A stretch of DNA of 64,000 nt from the NCBI RefSeq assembly GCF_022605725.1, contig NC_065549.1:35727690-35791689 (forward strand), read 5' to 3'. Shown here piece after piece: positions 11,806 to 22,528 of the stretch (its first letter is position 1; every line of letters starts with the position of its first letter). Below the pieces are notes generated by a model. The model was not told the DNA's origin and did not search any database. It saw only the letters and a program-made list of their open reading frames with translations. This DNA is from Anthonomus grandis grandis. Lineage: Eukaryota; Arthropoda; Insecta; Coleoptera; Curculionidae. The translations under genes and the position numbers were made by a program.

Positions 11806-13266
11806 TAATACCAAATCCGTCGAAAATGTTTATAATAATAATAATAGTAAGTCTTTTTATTTAAATCCAAAGAACAAATACATACATACATATATAGTTA
11901 ATCATACATAGAAATTAGATAGCATAAAAGAATAAAGATACAAAAAGGGGTATATTGCCGAATTTAAATGCTTAAGTTCCTTGCACAGAAAGAAGAAACC
12001 ACTACACACATGTAGTTTTCTGGGATTTTTATCAAACAAAAAATACAAAAAATCCTTAAAGTTTTTTTAGTACGTTTTTAAAATTACTTTAAGAATGAAT
12101 TTAATTATTTCAAATTTACAAAAAGAAAAGCTCTTAATTCTCAGATAACAAATGATCTGATAACCCAGATGTATCTAACTGGTTCCCTTCAGAGCTGACC
12201 ATGTGTGAATTATATGCTAATAGTGGAACCATTCTTGGTGCATAATAGAAGATCCTACAGTACTATGGTATATAGAGTACTATATAGTATAAAGAAAATT
12301 AATTTTTAGGTTTGACAGTTATTATATTAATGAAAATTCGAAAAAGAAAGGGCATTCATTCTTGCTAAACCAACAAATAATGCAGACCTCACAAGTAATA
12401 AAATTTAATTTTTAGGTTAGAAATCACTTAAATACATACAAATTGCACGAAATACGACATCAAGATAACAACATAGATAATCTATTACAGATCACACTTT
12501 AATAATAATTTTACTCAAAATAAATAATTATTGTCATAAAACAAAAAAGCCTTGTCTATATTTATTGTTTGTGTTGTATGTTTTAATTTTTTTTTATCTT
12601 TTTATATTCTCATTTTCGCAAATTGTATCATTACTGTGATTTTATTAACTTCATTTAATAATTAAATGTCATATCCACCCGCCATTTCTTTGACGAGTTC
12701 TCAGAAAAGGCATCCTATTATTTAGTAATATACTACGCCAATGTATCCTCTCGAAAAAGAAAATCGCAGCCGGTGTTTTTACAGGAGCTTATACCATCAC
12801 CGGATAATAGCCTAGTTATTTAGTTACCCCTGCCTCCGAAAAGGTACAGGAAAAATAAAGTAAGCTGAAAGAATGGGGATTGTAATTTAGAGGGATGTAG
12901 GAATTAAGGGTAGTTTATAGGTAAACCAGTCGAGTCTTTAGCGGATCCCCAGCTTTTTTCCGGCTTTCACCTTGTTCTTTCTTTCTTAGCTTCCGTCGGC
13001 GTTTCAGATGCTAATTTTTTTTCGACCCCCTTTTACAGCCTTCGTTATATTTACTCCCGCTTGAGAGTTCTTCATTAAAGTTATTATGAACGCGGGACTG
13101 AGGTTGTAATTATTAAAGGGACGAAATTAAAAGTAGCTCCATTCTTTTTAATTCAATTAAAAAAAAAAGTGGCGCTTATGATCTTTTAGATTACAGACAG
13201 AACAAATGGTGTAACTTATATAAATAAATAAAAAACCAACACAAATTGTAAGTAACATCTTTATTG
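11806..13266. other. Spacer with microsatellite and a GC-richer island
   Basis: Contains an (AAT)n tract (11829-11846) and AT-rich DNA. From about 12715 to 13130 the base composition is clearly richer in G and C than the surroundings, without an open frame that I recognise. It could be the relic of an LTR or another element, or a conserved host segment. Confidence 0.4.
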
Positions 13267-13267
13267 T

Positions 13268-13527
13268 TGTGACGAATTCATATTAAGTTATTTATTTTAT
13301 TGAGTATGACGTCATTAATAGCAAAAATCAATTTAGAAATTAGTCATCTATTAGTTTTTATATTAATTAGTTATCTCACACGCTAATTTAATGTAAGTTC
13401 AATAAGTTTTAAATACCTAAAATATTTTACTTACATTTTTGAGCGTGTGAGATAGAGTAATTTCTAAATTTATTTTTGCTATATGTGACATAATACCCAA
13501 TAAAATAAGTAACTCATTACAAATTGT
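13268..13527. repeat. Palindromic MITE, copy 1
   Basis: The whole element folds back on itself. TTTATTTTATTGAGTATGAC (from 13290) pairs with GTGACATAATACCCAATAAA, AGCAAAAATCAATTTAGAAA pairs with TTTCTAAATTTATTTTTGCT, and ATCTCACACGCT pairs with AGCGTGTGAGAT. Arms are about 125 bases each. A second, diverged copy lies at 52218-52440, so this is a family of non-autonomous elements. Target duplication is not certain. Confidence 0.75.
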
Positions 13528-13651
13528 AAGGATAAATTATAATACACTGTATATTTAGTTATTATGCTATACCAGTTACTACAGCAAGATATAATAAGCA
13601 ACTTGTAGTAATAATTGTAGAAAACAATGAATAAAGAGAAGTTCAACTATA

Positions 13652-15477
13652 CAGTGACCGCCTGAAGTTCCGCATAAATTCGATAAAAATTAGAGACATG
13701 ATTTTTTGAGAAAACGCTCGGACCCGTCGATTTTTTATTTAAATTGCACGTTATTGGTCATTTTTTTAAATGGTTAATATATTTTGCAATGCCTTTATAA
13801 AATATAGGTGAAATTTCAAACAAGTTTTGTATAACACACCTTATCTCAAAACTCAACTGTTTCCGAAATATTTTCATTTAAATATCAAGAAAACAAATAA
13901 GTACGTCTATTTACAAATTAAGGTAAAATCGAGGATAAAAATAATGTCATAAGCACTGCCAATTGTTTCTATTTCCATGGTTGCACTTGTAAAGAATCTC
14001 CATTTTCGAATGACACTGTGAGTTCGAATATTAATATTTATTATCAGAATAAAATATGGCTAACTTAACGGAAACCCAACGAATTGAAATTTTGATGATG
14101 CTAGTGTACGAGGATCTAAGTGAACTGCTTAATACCAAATACCCAAACCATTCTATTTCTCAGTCAACAGTTAGTAGAATAGAGCAAAAATTCATAACTT
14201 TAGGTCATATTAGGGATTTGCCAAGATCAGGTCGTCCAAAAATTTCTGAAGAAACAAAATTAAACGTTCTGCTCTCCCTCGAAGAAAATCCAAACAATGC
14301 AACTTCACAAATTTCAGTTGGTAATAATATAGCCGAAACGTCAGTAAGACGCATCTTAATAGCCCCCCTAAATATATACCACCCTTATAAAATTAGAGTA
14401 ATACACGATTTAAATGAGGACGATCCTGATCGAAGAAACCAATTTTGCGAGCAAATGAAGAACATTTGCAATAATAACCGTCAGTTTGTGTTACAAATTT
14501 TGTTTTCGGATGAAGCATCTTTTTGTTTAAACGGTGTCGTAAATCGGCAAAATTGTCGGTACTGGCCAGTGAATATACACTGGGCAACTGAGGCTCATAC
14601 ACAGTAAATCTATTAATGTTTGGGCTGGTATCGTGGAAAATAAAGTAATAGGGCCATACGTTTTTGAAGAAAACTTAACAGGACAATGCTATTTGAATTT
14701 TCTTCAAGAAGATCTTATCCCTACTTTGACTACCCTATACCCAGATGAACAAGACCCTCCTATGTCGACAGAAAATTTGTGGCTTCAACAAGACGGCGCA
14801 CCGCCACATTTCTTTCGAGATGTCCGTAATTATTTGAATACAGTATTCCTAGGAAGATGGATGGGACGAAGAGGGCCAATAGAGTGGCCGGTCAGGTCAC
14901 CAGACTTAAATCCCTGCGACTATTTTCTATGGAGGTAGCTGAAAAGTAAAGTTTATATTGAGAAGCCAAACAACGTAGAAGATTTGAAAAATAGAATTAG
15001 ATATGAAATTAGACTTATATCACCCGAAATAATTGATAGTGTTTTACATGAGTTTCTAAACCGTCTTGCTTTCTGCCAAGAAGTAAATGGGGATCAGTTT
15101 GAACACTTAATACATTAATAAGAGTTTTCACAGTTCATAACATTTATCCTTCATTTTATTTTAATTTGTAAATAGACGAACTTATTTGGTTTCTTGTTGG
15201 TTAGATGTAAATATTTCTGAAACAGTTGAGTTTTGAGATAAGGTGTGTAATACGAAACTTGCTTGGAATTTTGCCTATATTTCATAAATGTAATAAAAAA
15301 TATAGCATTCGATTTCAAAAAAATGACGTCATATTTTTTTTTTGTTCCACCCTGTATACAAAAATTTATGTGAAATAATGCGCAATTTAAAATAAAAATC
15401 GAAGGGTCCGAGCGTTTTCTCAAAAAATCATGTCTCTAATTTTTACCGAATTTATGAGGAACTTCAGGCAGTCACTG
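13652..15477 (+). mobile_element. Rosa-type (DD41D) mariner with very long inverted repeats
   Basis: Left end CAGTGACCGCCTGAAGTTCC and right end (reverse complement CAGTGACTGCCTGAAGTTCC) lie between TA dinucleotides at 13650-13651 and 15478-15479. Homology between the ends continues inward to about 13921 on the left and 15160 on the right, giving terminal inverted repeats of roughly 270-315 bases. Total length is 1826 bases. The transposase is nearly intact, so this is a rather young copy compared with other mariners here. Confidence 0.9.
14056..15118 (+). pseudogene. Mariner transposase, DD41D, nearly intact
   Basis: The start is ATG 14056 (MANLTETQRIEIL). Residues 5-50 form a first helix-turn-helix, GRPK lies at 59-62, and a second helix-turn-helix follows to about residue 105. 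The first catalytic Asp is in ILFSDEASF (residue 152), the second in WLQQDGAPPH, the third in WPVRSPDLNPCDYFLW; 41 residues separate the last two, the signature of the rosa group of mariners. The C-terminus ends NGDQFEHLIH at TAA 15116. Two lesions only: a frameshift near 14595-14604 and a TAG at 14936-14938 replacing the Gly/His codon usually seen after FLW. It acts by cut-and-paste at TA when intact; here it is disabled. Confidence 0.85.
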
Positions 15478-15506
15478 TATATAAGATGTTTGATTCGTAC
15501 ACTACA

Positions 15507-15515
15507 TGGCGACCC
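15507..15515 (+). promoter_or_regulatory. Possible LTR-element primer-binding site
   Basis: TGGCGACCC follows ...CACTACA shortly after the right end of the DD41D mariner. TGGCGACC is the usual primer-binding start of BEL/Pao-class elements. Upstream of the mariner, AATAAAGAGAAGTTCAACTA (13631) looks like LTR polyadenylation sequence that would join on directly when the mariner is removed. The hint is weak and I see no gag or pol. Confidence 0.3.
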
Positions 15516-16405
15516 TTTCAAAAAAAGAGATGATAGACCCCTCCTTAAAGAAATTCAGTAAACTTTAATACTTCCTATAGTTGTTATTAAATTGATCTGA
15601 TCAGCTTGTCAAAATCAAATAAATATGAGGCAAAAAATGGACTGGTGAGCTCAAGTTTTGTTTTATTTTTTAAGGACAGGAATATATCTTCACCAAGGAT
15701 GTTAAGGTGGTGGTGTACCTCATTCGTGCATGTTTATTGGCTCATCATCACGTTGAAGCTGTTTCGAGCTTAGCATAAAAAAGTCAAAAAGCAAGTAGTA
15801 AGAATTGGTAATATCAAAGATAATATAATAAATAATATAATTAGTGAAGAGTGACAAACAATGTGGTTGCAAACTACAAGTTCAGCAGAAGTCATTATAG
15901 TATAGGTCGATATATTATGTACCTAAATCAATTGCCTCTGCATAATTTGTTTTTAGAATTAAGAACATAAATGCAGACATCTAATGAAATAGTGAACTTA
16001 TTTTTAATTAAACAGTATTAGGAAACTTTAAGTTTAAGAAATTCCAAAAAGTAGAGGGATACGAAATGATGTACAAGAATAACTGGTTTAAGTTATTTAA
16101 CGAATCTAGCACTTTATTGCCACCCATTGGGACTCTTTCTATAATTTAGAACAAAAAGTACCTACGTCTATACTAGAAAAAATGGATCCATTTATTGTAG
16201 ATGAAAAGTGAGTTGAGGAGGAACAATCAAATGATATTGTTCAGGAGCAAGCACATCTTAGAAAAATGCCTATAACAGCAACTGAATTATTAATTTTTTT
16301 AAGCAAGTTTCTCCGGAATTCGAAGAAGTAGTCAATTCTTGCAGTGGAGTTAATAGTTCAATATGTAACTAAAGATACATCGGTCATCCTCCACTAAATT
16401 TATTT
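15516..16405. other. AT-rich DNA with an unrecognised coding-like remnant
   Basis: Frames around 16030-16149 (KFKKFQKVEGYEMMYKNNWF...) and 16126-16331 (HWDSFYNLEQKVPTSI..., then an acidic VEEEQSNDIVQEQ) read like protein with a single stop (TGA near 16209) and one frameshift. I do not recognise the family. It may be a fragment of a retroelement ORF1 or a host exon copy. The rest is AT-rich. Confidence 0.3.
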
Positions 16406-16420
16406 TAAAAATATAAATAT

Positions 16421-16456
16421 GACATGTTTCGGACATATAACATGTCCATTATCAGG
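16421..16456 (-). ncRNA. Hammerhead-ribozyme-like motif (PLE-A tail)
   Basis: The minus strand reads CCTGATAAT, then GGACAT-loop-ATGTCC, then GAAACATGTC. Compared with the hammerhead core (CTGATGA - stem II - GAAA - stem III - GTH) the core has one change (G to A in CTGATAA), stem II is a perfect 6-bp helix, and GAAAC-AT-GTC gives the minimal AC/GT stem III typical of Penelope-type hammerheads. Stem I is poor. It is probably a decayed ribozyme. Confidence 0.5.
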
Positions 16457-16653
16457 AATACTATAAAAGAGCCAAGGAAACTTATAAGATATAAATTAAA
16501 ATTGTTAAATTATAAAAGGGGTTAAAAGTACTTAAGCAATTAAGGGGTTCTGTCAATACATCTTATAGATCTAGTGCCTCAGAAAAAGTTAAAAGGTTAA
16601 AAACGACCAAAAATAAATAAAAATGGCATCTACAATAATGTTAAAAGGCTTAA

Positions 16654-17604
16654 TTAATTAACAAATAATTGGACGTTAAAGATATAAAACTTACGTGTGG
16701 ATGAATAATTTATTTGACCCTTGACACATGAAATACCATTATTCTGTATCGCTCTATTTATCTCTAAAATTTCTAGTAAATCTAGTTTATTACTTTTATG
16801 ACAGAAATGTAAATATTTAGTGTCTAAAAGAGGATCGAAGTTATGGTTATTGAGATTTGTGTCTAACAAAATTGGATTTTATATTTGAAGGGCAAATATT
16901 GCGTTTTCTAGCCTTTTCGATCCCTTTACAATGTTCCGTAACACGAGTGGAGCATTTTCTACCTGTTTGGCCGATATAAAAAATACCACAGTTATCACTG
17001 GAGCAGTTTAGTTGAAAAACACCCGATTTAAGAAGTACTATGTCCTTTGGGTTCTCTATAAAGGATTTTAGAGTGTGTGCGGTTTTAAAATTCGTATTAA
17101 TAAGGTAAAAGCTAAAAATGTTTTTTAATTTATGCGATATCAGACCCCAAAGAGCAGTGAATAATATTTGGTTTCCTTAGGTTCTTTACACACTAAATTT
17201 CTGTTAAGTGATTTATTTGAATGTTTGTAAGAAATTTTATTTATAAGTTTCGGTAAAAAAATTTTGTTATTTGCAATTTTTTTAATGATCTTCAACTCAG
17301 AGATCAAGTCTGACCTTTCCAGGGGGACTGAGAAAAGTTTTGAAAAATACGAAATATGAAACAAAGCAAGTTATGGCTATGGGGATGGTTGGAGCTATAG
17401 AGGATGGTGCTGTCAGTACTAATGAATTCACGATATATCAAAAATTTAATTTTATTGTTAAAGCGTTTGAAATTAGGATCCAGAAAAGTTTTTTTCCTCT
17501 GTTTCAAAAGTGAACCAAACAAAAGTGTTTGACTCATCTTTATCCCCTTTAAAAATGGCAAAAACATCATATACGTATCTTTTGATAAAGATGTGGTGAA
17601 TTGT
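16654..17604 (-). pseudogene. Penelope-type RT and GIY-YIG endonuclease pseudogene
   Basis: Reading from 17604 down: IKRYVYDVFAIFKGDKDESN is the RT catalytic motif (usually RYVDDVFAIF), with the first Asp of the pair changed to Tyr. Next come FNNKIKFLIYREFISTDS and YSSNHPHSHN, the conserved post-catalytic block of Penelope RTs. The endonuclease follows: NCGIFYIGQTGRKCSTRVTE (GIY-YIG with the conserved Arg), then the distal HFCHKSNKLDLLEILEINRA, which contains the conserved Glu. It ends at about 16654. Frameshifts lie near 17500, 17330, 17100 and 16870. The element integrated by RT and GIY-YIG action when alive; it is now inactive. Confidence 0.75.
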
Positions 17605-17700
17605 TACAACTGTCGGGATTTCTCCGCTGTGAAAAATCGTTGACTGTATTCTTGAACAGCGGCTATAGCATTCCCATTAAGCCGTAAGCAAAAAATAGAT
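17605..17700 (-). pseudogene. Possible mariner transposase N-terminal scrap
   Basis: The minus strand gives LNGNAIAAVQEYSQRFF, resembling the NGNARAAVREYQRRFP helix of DUF4817-type mariner transposases. It is only about 25 residues long and sits directly upstream of the Penelope RT fragment, so it could mark the truncation junction of PLE-A. Confidence 0.35.
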
Positions 17701-18280
17701 TTACATATTCTAAATTTGATTAGATGTGCGGTATGTTATACAATTTACAAGTTTGTATAAGCTCGAAAATAAATGCGGTTAATATACTAGCACTGGCAGC
17801 AAGACATGACAGAACACCAAAATGGACCAAACAATCATTTTGGTTCAATCAATCGTATGGTGCATTTCTTCCGACTCAGCCTGTATATAATAATAATAAT
17901 AATAATGATAATAAGCCTTTAGTTCTAACAAGCAACTTGCCCAATAATAGGAAACAGTTGCAAAACAATGAAAAATATAGTTTAAAGAAAAAAAAACACA
18001 AAACAAACCTAAAAGAATGAAAAGAAAAAAAGAAAGTAAAGTCACAATCTCAAAAGTTATCCAAAAAAATTAGAACAAATAACTATTAATATGATATAAA
18101 AACCCAATTATAAAAGTTAATAACAAGATAATCATATATTAAACAAAATTAAATTAAATTAATTGCCATATACCTACTAACTATACTAACTATAACTTAA
18201 ACCCATGCGTCCTAATCCCAAGAGTAATGATCCACCAAGATATCGACAATTACATGAACCGGAGAGAAATTTATATCACA
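17701..18280. other. AT-rich spacer with (AAT)n microsatellite
   Basis: An (ATA)n/(AAT)n tract lies at 17886-17913. The 98-codon plus frame across it (17724-18020) encodes an Asn run and Lys-rich tail and has no recognisable domain; I treat it as non-coding. Confidence 0.55.
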
Positions 18281-18284
18281 TATC

Positions 18285-20905
18285 ACACATGTAGCAGATC
18301 CGATTAAATATAGCGCATATGGTATATAAGGGCGATTTCAACAGGATGTTAGTATGAGGCTTTGGCAGAAAGAATATTAGGGGATGTCTAGCCTGGGCAC
18401 CATGAAACGTACACCAGAAAGAAGTACAGGACTATTAATGAATCCATTTAGTAACCCATGCAGGAATTTAACAGAGAAAATCATTCTTGTGAGATGTAAT
18501 GGATGTAGATTGAAGGGTTCTAATAGTTGCCGATGATCAAACCCTCTAACTGAATATATGCCATCCTACCTGAAGGTCAAAAACTTAGCAAATCTACGCT
18601 AAACAGATTCAAGGAGATCAACAAGGTTCTGATAGAGCGGATTCCATATGATGCAGCCAAACTCCAGTTTTTATATCTCAAAGCAACAGAAAATCAGTTT
18701 TAATGTATATTCCAAAGTGAAACTCTGAAAACTTCTAATTATAAACCCAACCCTGCTCAGGGCTGACTTGACTATATTGTTGAAGTATGGAACGAATGTA
18801 AATTCAGTGTCAAAGGTGATACCAAGATCAGTAATTTGCTCTAATCTACTCAAAACAGTATCATTAATAAAGTAATCAAAATTTAAGGGTGTTTTTGATC
18901 TAGAGTAACTGACCACACTACACTTAGCCGCATTCAAGCCTAACCTGTTAACAGCGTACCATACCTCCAATGTGTTTAGGCAGTTCTATCATCGGTAAAC
19001 GCCAGCCTATGACAAGTGAGTGACTCAATCAAGTCATTTATAAAAAAACTAAACAGTAGCGGACCCAGGCTCGAGCCCTGTGGCACACCCGATGTTACGT
19101 TAAAAAGTTTTGATTTAAACTCCTTATATTCGACATTTTGAGATCTACCAATCAAGTAGGAATGAAATAAATTAAATAACCTCCCTGAAAAACCATACCG
19201 AGTTAATTTATGCAACAAAATCTAGTGATCTATCCGATCAAAGGCTTTTTGAAAGTCGGTATAAATAACATCGACTTGAGTATTAACATCAAGTGATTGT
19301 CACAGATGTGTCTAGACAGACAAGATAAGTTAGTAACACAAGATCGCCCGCTAAAAAATTCATGCTGGTCTAAATAGTGTGACGAAATAGCGACCATTTC
19401 AGGAGTAACAAGATTGGCATGTAGTTCACGATTTCATCAGAGGCCCTAGCTTTTAAAATAGGTATTATCTTAGCAGTCTTCCAAATCTCAGGAATCTGTT
19501 CTGTTGACAGTATTAAGTTAAAAATGTAGGTCAGCGGATCAGCCAGGATACCAATGCAATATTTAACCAAGAAGCTAAGTACACTGTCTACACCAGATGG
19601 TAACTTATTTTTGAGTTTTTTACTAGCCAAAATAATATGGGAAGCATCAACGTTGGAAATGTCAAAGTGGGGCACATTATCAGACGTCGACGAATGGTTA
19701 ATGAAATTTAATTGTCTAAATGCCTCACCAAAGAGCAGTGCAAAAGCATCAACTATATCTTGTGGGTCTTTAGTTACCACATCATCGGGTAGCCTCATGA
19801 TACGAGGAATCCTGCTGCTGTGCCAGCCTTCTTAGAACCAATAAAATTCCAAAAGCTAGATGGGTCCAAAGAAATATTCCTTTCGGTGTTTGATATATAC
19901 AACTTATATTCATTGCGTAGTTTGATAAGGCGTCTAAGAGAATGGAGTTTATTTTGAAAGAATGAAGAATTGTACATTGAAAGCCTTTTCTTTCCTATAA
20001 ATGTTCCTAATCAATTCTCGAGAATAATAATTTGAAAATCTTTTATTACGTTGCTGCTTAAGAGAAATGTGTGCGGCAAATATGCCATTTAATATATCAT
20101 ATAGGGCTTCACATGCATCATTAACGTTAGAGGATAAATACACATTAGACCAGTCAGCTTCAAGGATCGAGTCATAAAGGAGATGGAAGTTGGCCTTTCT
20201 AAAGTTAAAAGAATGAGATAAGTTTTTAATAAGCTGATTTTTTTTTTAAAAAAGAAAAAAATTTCCAGTACAGGGTGATGCAAATCCTCCAAGACAAAAG
20301 GCACGTCTCAGACACGAGAAACAGTACAGGTGAAGTTAGATAAAACAAGATCCAATAGTCTGTTATTACAGTTTAAGATGTGATTACACTGAACAAGATT
20401 AAAAGTGTTAGCAAAATTATTCACAGCAATAGACTTTTGACTAACATGATCACCTGTAGGTGAGTTAATAGAGAAATCAGACACGTTAAAATCGCCCCAT
20501 TATTATTACATTATGGTTTAGCTTTGATATTAAAAGTGTAAACTGATCCAGAAATTGCTCGAAAATTACAGATGTGATAGATGGTGGGACGTACAAATCA
20601 ATCATGTAAAATATCTGTAACCTAATAGTAAATTTATAGCCAACAACATCGATAGAGGGCGCAACAATGACACAAAGCACACAATGCGACACAATGTTTT
20701 AAGAAACTCCACAGAGAACTCCGCCACCACGTGTGGCATAACGGATTCAAATTTTCGGTTCGACCGATAAACATCATAAGTCTTTGGAAATATTTCACAA
20801 CTAGATATCTCTGGCCTCAACCATATGGTGTGAAAATCCTGAGCAGTGGCGGCAAGAAAAAAGTCTCGGTTTTAGTATTAAGGCCATGAACATTTTAATA
20901 AAAAC
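18285..20905 (-). pseudogene. LINE-A ORF2: endonuclease and reverse transcriptase
   Basis: The endonuclease starts near 20905 with NVHGLNTKTE (conserved Asn motif) and continues to PEISSCEIFPKTYDVYRSNR. The catalytic GDFN motif reads GRFNVSDF near 20490 (Asp lost), and NNRLLDLVLSN follows. The RT shows KLKNKLPSGVDSV (near 19600), IWKTAKIIPILKARASDEI, SGVPQGSSLGPLLF near 19100, and the catalytic box LAFTDDRTA (usually FADD). The thumb/connection part (18671-18970) gives NRLGLNAAKCSVVSYSRS and ITDLGITFDTEF. The 3' end can be followed in broken frames to about 18285. Frameshifts occur at nearly every frame change. It is inactive. Confidence 0.8.
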
Positions 20906-20922
20906 AAGTTAAGTGGGCATCA

Positions 20923-21230
20923 CTAGCTTGTGAAAATAAAGGCGAATCTAGTTTTTGCTACAATTCTGGGGGAACCATTGATGTATCTTATATAATGATT
21001 ATTTTCTCCTTCCTCTTTGCGTCGCTTTAACTCTGATTTGGCTGCCTTAAGGTCATTGCGCTGCCGAGACGTCATATCCGTCTCGATGAAGAATTTACCG
21101 ACAGTCTTAAATTTGTTTTTCAGAACAAGCCAACATCGTCTGTACAATAAAGGACCACCCTAACAGCATCACGCCCGTTACGATTCGGCTTTTCAAATTT
21201 TATAACAGCCAGCACATTGACAAATATATA
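20923..21230 (-). pseudogene. LINE-A ORF1, C-terminal fragment
   Basis: The frame ending at 20923 reads DMTSRQRNDLKAAKSELKRR and HYIRYINGSPRIVAKT, a characteristic end of ORF1 proteins of insect LINEs (basic, helical, closing with a short YINGxPRIV motif). Upstream, in a second frame, FEKPNRNGRDAVRVVLYCTD fits the RNA-binding region before it. The N-terminal half is not visible. ORF1 proteins bind and chaperone element RNA. Confidence 0.6.
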
Positions 21231-22500
21231 AAGGATAGATGGTCTGTTATAACACTATTTGTGTCTCAAAAGACCGTTATTAAAACAATCCTGCTATCCA
21301 GCATCGTTTGCTTCAAACAAACATTTGAAATGCCTTTCATTTACTCCTAATACCAAATTAACTCTTTGCGCACATTTATGAGGTCTATATCAAAACCAAA
21401 ACAAAGGAATTTTTCGTTCGCTACAGCTCCATCAAAATCACATAAAAGAGTGTGTATGATGCAATATCGGCGTTGTCGAGACCAACAATGCGAATGATGC
21501 ATATTTGCCGGCGAGTGCATAAAAGGTATGCAACAAATATGAACTCGTCCCGATATTTAGAGGCGATATGCGGCGAATTTTGCCGCAGCGAGTCGATCGC
21601 AAGTGCCGGAATCCGATATACAATGTGTCAGCGCCGTCATAATTAGCATTCCGCTACGGAACGTTGTGATGTCAAGCGCCTTGGTTATTTTGTCGCAGCC
21701 AGGACATCACAAATATTTTCCTAAATTAAATATTGAATTATAGTTAACGGGACTGCTATTAATAAAAGGGTAGGAGTAGTTTTCTGCTAAAATGATTTAG
21801 CAATAATATAAATAATACGTCTATTGATTAATATATGCATTTTTTTGTGAAATAGTATTATTCGGGATAGAACTGCTGCCTGGCTTCTTCCCCAAATAGG
21901 AGGAGGGGATACAATTGTTAAATTGTACCACTGGAAAGGACTAGTAAACTGTATATAGGTCTTAATTCTTATCTTCATCAAAGGACCACAGCTTATATGG
22001 CTCTGAACCAATTAACTTAATTAATAAAACAAAGTTGTACAATACAAAATTGCTCATTTAGATCTAAAGACAGGAAAATGAAATAGTTGTTCAGTAGGGC
22101 AGGTGTAAACTATGGATTATAAATGCTATCTTTACTTATACGTAATTTAAATTTGTTTATACTTATTTTTGTTTCTTAGCAGCTAATTTCACTCACTCGG
22201 CTCACTCCAGTTAGAAAGAAAGAAAATGTGCTATATTACGTAAGACAACAAAATCTTGTGTACAAGCATCCTAAAAACTAAAAAATTCCAAATTCACTTT
22301 AAATTTTAAATTTTAAACAAACATAACATCTAAAACACTTTACCATAAAATTTACACACATTACCAAAATTAATCATAACAAAACAGATTGAGAAAAAAA
22401 AAGCATCTTTTTGATAAATTTCATTAAAAAATAAGTAAAGCTGTCAATAAAACAGAATTTAGAAGAAGTAAATTAAATTATTTAACAGGAAACAAAACTA
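21231..22500. other. Spacer between two LINEs, no gene recognised
   Basis: About 21440-21680 is noticeably richer in G and C (with GCCGGCGAG and CGGCGAATTTTGCCG) and has overlapping 61-64 codon frames on both strands, neither with a motif. It may be the 5' untranslated region of LINE-A or an unrelated repeat. The rest is AT-rich, including the presumed 3' end of LINE-B near 22440-22520. Confidence 0.4.
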
Positions 22501-22528
22501 AAACACTAAAATGATGTCAGAGCACAGG

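Larger units (their letters stand above)
16410..17604 (-). mobile_element. Penelope-like retroelement, 3' part (PLE-A)
   Basis: The minus strand carries, in order, the end of a reverse transcriptase, a linker, a GIY-YIG endonuclease and, about 200 bases after the coding region, a hammerhead-like motif (16421-16456). This order is that of Penelope-like elements, whose terminal repeats are known to carry hammerhead ribozymes. The 5' half of the RT is absent. Confidence 0.75.
18285..21230 (-). mobile_element. Jockey/CR1-like LINE, degenerate (LINE-A)
   Basis: The minus strand carries the end of ORF1 (21230-20923), then an endonuclease and a reverse transcriptase in the usual order, down to about 18285. 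The ORF1 end and endonuclease start are only a few tens of bases apart, as in tightly spaced LINEs. Many frameshifts and stops are present. The clade (Jockey, CR1 or Kiri) cannot be fixed by eye. Confidence 0.8.

Noticed and set aside
17724..18020. 98-codon frame with an Asn run
   Set aside because: It is produced by an (AAT)n microsatellite and a Lys-rich A-tract; there is no domain and an equally long antisense frame (17845-18045) exists.
19554..19835. 93-codon plus frame
   Set aside because: Antisense shadow of the LINE-A reverse transcriptase (19370-19798, minus).
21438..21646. Overlapping frames of 61-64 codons on both strands
   Set aside because: Both arise in a GC-richer segment with few stops; neither shows a motif, so I report the composition only.
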